Positions 56,591 through 64,000 of a DNA stretch of 64,000 nt are shown here, piece after piece. The position numbers and the translations under genes were made by a program. Every line of letters starts with the position of its first letter. Position 1 is the stretch's first letter. Location: positions 63,899,811 to 63,963,810 of the forward strand of contig OZ024887.1 in the NCBI GenBank assembly GCA_964017195.1, written 5' to 3'. Source of the DNA: Siderastrea radians. Taxonomy: Eukaryota; Cnidaria; Anthozoa; Scleractinia; Rhizangiidae. The notes below the pieces were generated by a model. That model did not search any database, was not told the origin of the DNA, and worked only from the letters and a program-made list of their open reading frames with translations.

Positions 56591-56809
56591 TTAAATTTCT
56601 AGATGCTCGTTCTACTATGCTAGTGCCAAGGATAAAAACTGAAAATTAATTTAATTCGTTTTTCTTTGTACACAGATGTGGCCCAGCACCTTTGTTTTGC
56701 GTACTGTTGTGAAAACAATGGTGGTGAAACTATTATCGAAACTATTACCCAAATCAAGTGTGTTAAAAAAACTGTGGTTTTTACGTTTACTCAAAAAGGA
56801 AAGATAACT

Positions 56810-56935
56810 GTCAACGCTGGTCTCCATGTGATCGCTAAAATCGCTGCGTTCGCTGAAAAAAAAAGTCAGTGTTCATTGCGATCATATAGAAACGATTCAT
56901 CAGCGATCGTAGCGATCACAGCGATCCTTTAGTTG
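56810..56935. repeat. GATCGC-rich MITE (part 1)
   Basis: CTGGTCTCCATGTGATCGCT opens a run of AGCGATC/GATCGC motifs in both orientations. A matching end AGCGATCATATGGAAACCAG is at about 57857-57876. Confidence 0.55.
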
Positions 56936-57244
56936 GTAAATATACCAGAGAGCACTACGTCCTAAACCCATTCCAAGATGGCGACAAACAGTGGGGCAGA
57001 CTTTTTGGAAGATGTACTGAACGGCAGTAAGAATGCTTATACAGCAACTTTTCAAGGGATTACGCGAAAGTCGAATTTTGCCGGACAACATGTTGACGAA
57101 AAGTTAGGCGTGTCTGCCAAAAAATGAAGATGTGAAGATTAAAAATACAAATGCAACGTACAACAGATCTTTGAGAAAGAAGAAAACAGCGCTACCTGAT
57201 TCTGGTAGAGCGACTAGAAGAAAATAACAAGCCCGGCGCGGGGG

Positions 57245-57660
57245 GGGGGGGGTAGGTACTCCCTATAGTGGGCTAGACGGGGAGGCTCCGCCCGAAAGGG
57301 GTGCCTTTTTCAAGCTCGCAGTATATTAAAGGGGTAGGGAAAATTGCCATGTTAGTGTACGAAAGGGATAGAAAATCAGCTGCAAAATAGAAGAAATGGG
57401 GCCAAAGCGATTGTATCAAAGGGTGCCACGTTTTTGCAGAAGTGGCTACGCAACTGAATCAAAACGACTGAAACCGGGAAAACGTGGCGATTACAGGAAA
57501 TTCTGTTGTTTTGGCTTAGCCTTGAGGTATAAGAAAGGGGTGCAATTTTACTCTAGGTATATGAAAGGGGTACCATTTTGATAAAAATTAGTATATTAAA
57601 GGGTAAGGGCTTGAACCTCCGGGCGGAGCCTCCCCGTATAAAACTCTTTATTGATAACCC
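57245..57660 (+). repeat. Dispersed repeat (AAAGGGGTACC family), copy 2
   Basis: Same block order as 3165-3540: GGTACTCCCTATAGTGGG, AAGGGGTGCCTTTTTCAAGC, TATTAAAGGGGTAGGGAAAA, GTATATGAAAGGGGTACC, GGGCGGAGCCTCCCCG. A poly-G tract precedes it. Confidence 0.7.
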
Positions 57661-57769
57661 CAGCCCCCTGGGATTACAAGCTTCGAGGGCGCCATGTTGA
57701 ATTTGAGCAATGGCGCGTACCAGACGTACCTATATCTAGGTCCTCTCGTTCATTTTTCATTTTCTCAAC

Positions 57770-57880
57770 CATTGTAGCGATCATGTGGAAACCGCTCAGC
57801 GATCAAAGTCGCAAAGATCGCTCAACGTTTTTGTTAGCGATCGTAGTGATCGCAGCGATCATATGGAAACCAGCCTTTAC
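57770..57880. repeat. GATCGC-rich MITE (part 2)
   Basis: TAGCGATCATGTGGAAACCG, AGCGATCGTAGTGATCGC and ATCATATGGAAACCAG form opposed repeats related to 56810-56935. The two may be ends of one element interrupted by the dispersed repeat, or two separate copies. Confidence 0.55.
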
Positions 57881-58453
57881 ATGCCCTCTGCTTGAAAATC
57901 GGTCATGTGTTTAATAATTAATCATAATGAAGTGGATAGCAAAGGACGTAACCTGTGAAAGTAATTAAAAGAGGAAAGTGATTTGCGAATTTAGGAATGA
58001 TTGTAAAACATGAATTGTTTTTTGATTCTGATTTAAAATAAACTTGATGAGTTAATTTGGTTAAATGTGCGTGAAAAGAAATCGCTTCTGGCTCCCTCCC
58101 CAACCCGACCTCCCCAACCGACAGGAAACTTTCGCCCAAACCAATCGCGTGACGTAAATGTCCAACTATAGTGATTTTACCCAGAAAATTTTGGTTTTTG
58201 GGAAAAGTGGTCGATACATGACGGCAGGTGGTCTATCGCTTACCATTTTTCAAAGGGTCCCTTAAAACCTACAAAAATAAGCATCATGGAGCAATATATA
58301 AGCCCCCTTTCGTCCCCACCCTCCATAGGATACCATTAAGCAACCACTCAATCATCGTGACCTTTAACAACCTACATGACCAAAAAGCTGAAGAAGTGTA
58401 AGACGGTGCCGTACAGGCCCGTCTTAATGGTGGAATTTGGCTGTACAGTACTA

Positions 58454-58998
58454 TTTAACCCTTTCACTCCCAGAGTCAGTTATGGAAATATTAAGGTGAT
58501 TCCAACTTCTGGGAGGCAGGGTGGCCGAGTGGTTAGGGTGTTGGACTTCGAGTCCGTGGGTCCCGGGTTCGAATCCCACTCTGAGCACTTCATGGATTTG
58601 TTTCACGGCAGTCCCAAGTTATAAATCCTTCGGCTGCGCTTGTAAATAGCCAACTGGTTTGCCTCCCGCCAGTTGGGATTCTTAAAACATGTTATGTTTC
58701 ATTTGCAATATTTGTTTCATTTGTTTGAGTGGCACGCCTGTGAAATAGCTGGTCTGTCGTAGGGCAGTACCAAGGATAGCTAAGCGCGTTGACCACTATA
58801 ATCATCAATTTACATTTTTACATTTTGAGTCTAAATCCTATGGGAATCCTATAGAAATCCTATGATGTGACCATTCAAATGAAAACTCTTCAGCAGTACT
58901 TTCACATGGTACTATTTATATTTTAATATTTTACAAATGACATTTGGGATTCGTCTTGAATTTTGATTTTAGGCACCCTTGAGAGTGAAAGGGTTAAA
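58454..58998. mobile_element. MITE with TA target, TTTAACCCTTTCACTC ends, carrying a SINE
   Basis: TTTAACCCTTTCACTC at the left is mirrored by GAGTGAAAGGGTTTAAA-type sequence (GAGTGAAAGGGTTAAA) at the right, with TA on both sides (58452-58453, 58999-59000). That fits a Tc1/mariner-type non-autonomous element. A SINE (58512 to about 58815) sits inside it and makes up over half its length. Confidence 0.75.
58512..58815 (+). mobile_element. tRNA-derived SINE
   Basis: The tRNA-like head has A-box TGGCCGAGTGGT (58522-58533) and B-box GGTTCGAATCC (58566-58576). The anticodon-loop position would read TCG, but the acceptor and T stems do not pair, so it is not a working tRNA gene. The body carries CGGCTGCGCTTGTAAATAGC and CAACTGGTTTGCCTCCCGCC with a facing CCAGTTGGG, and ends in an AT-rich ATCATC/TTTACA tail. 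Confidence 0.85.
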
Positions 58999-59261
58999 TA
59001 GACTCGGGCGAATTCGCGAGGATTTGAAGACAGTTGTCGATCGCCTGCTCAAGTATTGTTACCATCAATAACCATGAAGGACTGTCCTTTCCAGTTCTTG
59101 TAGCCTGCGTAGCAAGCGTTTCCGTATATAGGGCTTTCCGCAGGTTTGAAGCATTTTGCGCTTTTTGAAAATACCGTCTAACATCGGCAGGCCGGGGCCG
59201 TCTTGTTCCATCTTCTTGTGAGAAATGTATTTTTATCTCTCAACTTCAACCAAGTAAAGGA

Positions 59262-59372
59262 TTTAACCTTTTAAGGCTCTTAAAAAACGAGCCCTGAAAA
59301 TAAAGAACTTACAGTGTTTTGAAATGTATGTTGATAACTGTATGTTTATATTGGGGATTGAAGGGTTAAATG
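59262..59372 (+). repeat. Deleted relative of the TTAACCCTTTAAGC MITE
   Basis: TAACCTTTTAAGGC at the left and TTGGGGATTGAAGGGTTAAA at the right match the ends of the ~210-bp MITE family with most of the middle missing. Confidence 0.5.
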
Positions 59373-59789
59373 GTCATTTCCAGTTTGACGCTCCCACAAA
59401 TAAGTAAAATTATGCTCCGTCGTCATAGATAAAGCTTTGCGAAATATCTCAAAAATTACGCTCTTTTCATTCAGGTGCCTGAGGAACGTGCTCGTACAAT
59501 CGACAAAGGATTACGTATTAAGTTATTCCCTCTTTCCCTTTCTTTAGGAAGAGCGGTTGTAGTCACATATCCGTCTGTGTTTTTGTTCAGAGCATATCTT
59601 TGTCTTGAACGGAAGCGCTCGTTCAGGTTTCTCGCAAGTAAGTTTGCTAGAAACCTCGTGAAAAAAAAAACAAAAGGAAGCCAGAGGAGGATTTGGCGAA
59701 ACCGGAACATAGAAACGTAAAAGAAATGTAAAATAACGGCCCAACAAACAATCTTTATACTTTGTAGTATAATTCTAAACAATGTCGCC

Positions 59790-60586
59790 TTAAAAGGAAG
59801 AAACAAAGGCGCTCAAGGCCAGAATAACAGAAGCCACGACACACGGCCCAGGCTGACTTGCTACATTGATCAGATTGTGCTTGGTTGGAAATACTCCTGT
59901 TGTACTGTGTTTTACGAGGCCTGCATTGCCATCAACACTGCTCTGTAAAGCCCACGCAATCCAAACTTCAGTATTACTCTGAAAATTAAAAGAGGAAAGA
60001 AGGAAAAAGGAGTTTAGTTTAAGAAGTTCTTCCTTTCAACTTGTACGTCCTTTCGAAATTCAAGCTTACCCTGAACTGAACATCTTTATCGTCGCCTGTT
60101 TCCGCATCCCTTTCAAACTCTACATTGGTATGTCCACCAGCTTCATTAACCTTTATTAGTTTCAAATTTTGTGTTGCATCTTTTGATGGCGTTCCTCTGG
60201 TGATGCTCCAGTAATCCTGCCGGAAAACCAAAGTATCAGACAGGACTGCGAAAGGAGTTAATGATACATTCTTCATTCTTGCCAAAGACTTTTGCCCAAG
60301 TTTTGGGCAAAATTCTGTCCCCAGTTTTGGGTTTTGATCTTCTACTCCCAAAATCAAACACAAAGCTATTAACACACGCTTGACAGACTTACATCGAGAT
60401 ATGGCGTGTTTGAGGCGACACCACCAACAGCAATATCGTAATCCACCATGTTTCTTCCATCGGAAGATGTTGTAAAACCCACTGCACACCAGCCGGTGGT
60501 TTTGCAAGTCATGTTGAAGATCAACTTGCCGTTGTTGTACGTCCATTGCAGCTTAAACATACTGTTAGCGGACTCGATGCTGCTGC
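59790..60586 (-). CDS. DOMON-domain surface protein, last three exons
   Basis: Minus strand, exons 60586-60393, 60216-60070 and 59978-59790, with GT-AG introns. The product reads through a DOMON domain (a beta-sandwich that can bind haem or sugar): FKLQWTYNNGKLIFNMTCKT, GWCAVGFTTSSDGRNMVDYD, VGGVASNTPYLD, then DYWSITRGTPSKDATQNLKL, HTNVEFERD, then SNTEVWIAWALQS, KHSTTGVFPTKHNLIN. It ends in a short hydrophobic tail (CVVASVILALSAFVSSF, TAA) like a GPI-anchor signal. The W...G.....VDYD.AVG pattern is the family core. The signal-peptide exon is upstream of 60586 and was not identified. The first acceptor is AAAG|GCAGC, or a few bases on. The ligand is unknown. A paralogous last exon lies just upstream (61571-61795). 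Confidence 0.8.
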
Positions 60587-60813
60587 CTTTAAGAACGGAG
60601 AAAATGGAAAAGTAGATTGTGTCATGATCTGGGCAATAATTCATGTTAACTCGTCTAATAAGTTAGTAATATAACAGAAAAAGCTACAAAACGTACTTGA
60701 GATTATTCGTTTTCCCTCAGGTTCTGGCTCCTGAGTTTGACGTTAATTCTCTCCTACCCGAGCAAAGTCCCTTAGTGACATTTTATGACAATTTATTCAG
60801 AAACATTTTGAAA

Positions 60814-61017
60814 CTTTTAAGCTCTAACTGTGACCGGCATCTAATTTCTCCTTACAATATCACTACTTGATTAAACATACAGATCATGAGAATAACGAAA
60901 ATGATCACCAAAGATGAAATGTCTTGATGTTTAAGCAAATTCCCCAAACTAGTACCAAGAAATATATAAAGAACAGAGAGAATATACATGCTGATATTGG
61001 GGCTTAAAGAGATAGGG
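60814..61017 (+). mobile_element. TTAACCCTTTAAGC-family MITE, copy 4
   Basis: GACCGGCATCTAATTTCTCC, AAACATACAGATCATGAGAA and GATATTGGGGCTTAAAG match copies 1-3. It lies upstream of the DOMON gene exon. Confidence 0.75.
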
Positions 61018-61386
61018 TCAATCTCTAATTGGTCAGCTTAAATAATTTAATGTTATTTCAAACTTCGCGGCCTTGTTGAAGTCAATCGGCTACAAGTTAC
61101 GATTCAGAAAAAAAAAACAGAAATTGCTTTGGAATTAAGAGGCAAGTGAAAGTAAATGTCCCTACGTTTAACGAATTGCGAGTCGAGTATAGTTTGATAT
61201 TGCAAACTGGTGATGGCACGGGTCACTTAGTTTACATCACTGCATGGTTGCAACGGGATACCATAATTTTGTGATTAAACAGCGAATCTCACGTTAATAA
61301 ATTTCTTTCCTTGTGCTGTTCTGAAAAATGTTCTATTTTGACATTGCAACCAAATCAAACAACTGTGTAAGGTTGAAACGGTGGGT

Positions 61387-61426
61387 TAATGATGATGCCG
61401 ATGATGATGATGAAGATGATGATAAA
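61387..61426 (+). repeat. (GAT)n microsatellite
   Basis: Imperfect GATGATGATGATGAAGATGATGATAAAG run between the two DOMON-family exons. Confidence 0.85.
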
Positions 61427-61570
61427 GATCTTTGATTCCTGTAGGACATGACTTAACTTATTCAATTGACCTTTCAAAGGCTTTTTCTACCAATTTTCGC
61501 GGGATTGGATACAAATACTTTATTTCGCGCTATGTACCCCCGACAATATGGCGGGAAAAACCTTGAAGTC

Positions 61571-61795
61571 TTAATTACTTGTTGACTTCTTTGTTGTTGG
61601 TGGCGGTCCAGTGCTGGGAACGCTTGACGCAGACGACACCAGAGTAGTAGTAGATGGCTGTATTCCAGCGGACATTGCTTCCATGATCAAGTTGTGTTTG
61701 TTTGGTGATACACCCTTTCCACTGTGTTTTTGCAGGACTGAATTTCCATCGTTACTGTTATGCCACGCCCACACGATCCAGACTTGTGTATTATT
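61571..61795 (-). CDS. Last exon of a second, tandem DOMON-family gene
   Basis: Minus strand: acceptor CTTCGCAG at 61796 onward, then 75 codons to TAA (61571-61573). NNTQVWIVWAWHNSNDGNSV, then LQKHSGKGVSPNKHNLIMEA, aligns position by position with the last exon of the neighbouring gene (SNTEVWIAWALQSSVDGNAG, LVKHSTTGVFPTKHNLIN), about 55 percent identical. After that the tails differ: this one is Ser/Thr/Pro-rich (STTTLVSSASSVPSTGPPPT) with no hydrophobic anchor. Earlier exons were not found to 64000 and may be in or beyond a long intron. It could instead be an alternative last exon of an upstream transcript. Confidence 0.65.
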   Translation of the reverse strand, partial: NNTQVWIVWAWHNSNDGNSVLQKHSGKGVSPNKHNLIMEAMSAGIQPSTTTLVSSASSVPSTGPPPTTKKSTSN

Positions 61796-61849
61796 CTGCG
61801 AAGAGACAAATAGCGATAACATCGAGCAAACGTCTACTCTGTTTGCTGC

Positions 61850-64000
61850 CCAACCATAACCACGGCCAAGGCAGTGGCTACGAATAAATGTGCTTTAGGT
61901 TCTCCTTTGACTAGAGTACCCTCAGTGCCTTGTTGTAAACTTGGCAACGCAACGTAGCAAAACATTCCAGAATTTATAAGACGACGCTCGGCGCAACACG
62001 CGCAGTTACAAAACATGCAAAAATTAATATGTAAAATACGCAATAAACGCGACAAATATACCTAAAACAAGGTTTGTTTGAACAGCGGTCAACTTGTAAA
62101 AACGTAATAAATGGATTTGTTTTGCAGAAACAGCCCGGAAGTTATTTTCTAAAAGCCGGAGAGAGCCGTGAGGTTGCCCAATTCTAATAGAAATCTTAGA
62201 ATCAAACTTTTCGTTTTACTGTCGCCACCTCGCCAACCGGTTTCCAGGAAAAGAAAGCAATAATGATCAGCCGAGCAATCCAAAAAATGTGGGCTTATGC
62301 CAGGGGCGGGGGAGAACACTCCAATAACGCCTGGCACTTTTTTTGTATACCCATGTTCCAACGATAGATGACGTCACATCCGGTCCGAAAGCGTACAACT
62401 TTTCCCACGAGCGGGAAAATCAAACTTGACGGCTACAGTTTCGTTCACTCAGTGAGTAAAATGGCCATACATTTCAATCGGCTGCAAATTTTCCTTTTAT
62501 TTTTCGCGAAGGTGAAGACAAATATGTACTCTTTCCTCTCATTTAATTGGTTAAACGAATAGACTTAATGAATATTTAAAAATGTGGTGTTTTTGAGCCT
62601 TGCCTTCTCTGAAAGATGTCGGTATTTCTTTCCCCCGAAGTTAAGAGAATTCTGTAAATCGCTGGAAATCATGAATTCAAGGTATGTAAAACTCCATTCA
62701 AATAGCCTATCCTGTAGAATAATAATTCGCTTATCAAAAAATTACAAAGGAAGCGTTCTACACTAGTGGGAACCCCATTAACACTCTTCGTTTTTTGAGG
62801 AAACTGCTCAAGAAAACAAGCTGTTTTAATAAGCATACCTTCGTTCACTTATTTGACCGCACAAATAGTCAAAAGAATACCGAGTGTATGTTATTTCCCG
62901 TGGTTACCGAGACTTTGCTTCTCCTGTTTCTTTATTTATTTCGTTCCCTAATTAACACTGGAATACCTTTCCTCTGCTGTGATGAGTAAAGAACTGAAAA
63001 CCCATTAAGTCTTAAGGTTGGTTTTTTTGGGTTCTCCTCCAAATCCAACACTTACAAGTTCTTTGGGAATGGATTACTGACTACGGATAGGGATGGTGGG
63101 TCTGGAGGAGAAATTCCAATTTTTTTTTGTAAAAAAATTTCTAGACAAACCCTTTTAACTTAGATTAATTTTCATGGCCCCGTTGAACTTAATAAAATCT
63201 TGAGACCTCCATGCCCCGCCCCCCTGTCATTTTAAGCAAAATCAGTTACATATTTTCAAGGACCCAAACGTAGAATGACCTATCCTTCTGTAGTAAAGAC
63301 TTCTTACTGTTAGATTTATAACCATTTTAAAACCATTGCGTAGTTCAAGAAAAAATTCATACCCCCATGGAAGGTCATTGGAAATTCCTAGGGGTTGGGG
63401 GTCTCAAAAGCCAAAATTTTAGAAGCAAAGTATAAAGCTTAACTGAAATTTCTTGGGGGATGGGGGGGGGGGAACGAAAAACCTTCCGCAGGGGGGAGTG
63501 TGCATATTTTTTGGAACTACACATTTAAGATTAGTTGGGAAATCATTGTTAGCAATCAATCAATGAGCCCATGACAGACAAAAAAGAGAATGAATAGTGA
63601 GTATGACAGTGGAAGTAAATGAAAACAACTGGTTTGTTTGAAAAGAACCAATTACTCTTCAACAAGAACAATCATTGTCTTTATAACTTTAATGAAGTTG
63701 TAGTTTACAGTATTTATGATAAGTTGTAAACAACACAATGTATAGATCATTTCACTTATCCTAGGACTGCTCTATGCATAGTTATACAGAGCTTTCTGTC
63801 TTAACCTTTCTATAGTAAGTTATAAATATTAAATAAATATTAAAAGTCAATAATGTCAGACACACATGTAGAAAAGGATTCTGAAGTCTTTCATTGTATT
63901 TTCTGGTACCATAAACCTACCTTTATATTGACATTACTTTGTTTAGTTGTAATTGTTTACTATGGTCCATCAGTTTTAATACCAAATTTATTTTTGTTGT
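61850..64000. other. Right end of window: no recognised exon
   Basis: A palindromic CRE-like TGACGTCA is at 62369-62376, beside GC-rich sequence. From 63050 to 63530 there are opposed C- and G-rich runs (63216, 63458) in a repeat-like block, then AT-rich sequence. No exon matching the DOMON genes was seen on the minus strand. Confidence 0.4.

Noticed and set aside
58512..58590. Functional tRNA gene
   Set aside because: A and B boxes are good, but the acceptor and T stems do not pair and a SINE body follows; treated as a tRNA-derived SINE.
62369..62376. CRE (TGACGTCA) as promoter of the DOMON genes
   Set aside because: Palindromic and intact, but no transcription start or first exon could be placed near it; kept only as a note.

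Overview
The window is animal nuclear DNA. Genes are split by GT-AG introns, coding is sparse, and most of the sequence is AT-rich and packed with small inverted-repeat transposons. The gene content (SMC3, a HOPX-like homeodomain protein, a granulin, DOMON proteins) and the style of the repeats suggest a cnidarian, most likely a stony coral. That assignment is inference from recognition; no species-diagnostic sequence is present.

Layout. Positions 1522-25445 (+) hold the last 31 exons of SMC3, the cohesin ATPase subunit. All exons join in frame to give 1110 residues ending in a normal stop. The first ~90 residues, with the Walker A motif, lie upstream of the window. The SMC3 introns carry at least nine recognisable mobile-element insertions. 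A compact two-exon HOPX-like gene follows at 28219-29243 (+). From 31.6 to 49.8 kb there is an old tandem duplication whose second copy was split by a nest of transposons up to five deep: E (33269-49473) contains F (33587-43008); F contains A (33806-38299) and D (38410-40183); A contains C2 (35357-38141); C2 contains H (36662-38006). E also contains a hAT remnant (43918-44870). Target-site duplications and interrupted arms let the order of insertion be read directly. Inside E, on the minus strand, is a heavily frameshifted gene for a large protein ending in a cysteine cluster like the CXC (tesmin/TSO1) fold.

The right end holds a secreted mini-granulin gene (about 50927-52208, +), a 1.6 kb TTAA-flanked palindrome (54982-56590), a tRNA-derived SINE inside a TA-flanked MITE (58454-58998), and two tandem DOMON-family genes on the minus strand (59790-60586 and 61571-61795).

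The host genes show no functional linkage. SMC3 serves chromosome cohesion, HOPX-like is a putative nuclear co-regulator, and granulin and DOMON are secreted or surface proteins. Exon boundaries and repeat ends were read by eye. Transposon superfamily labels rest on terminal repeats and target-site duplications, not on database searches.
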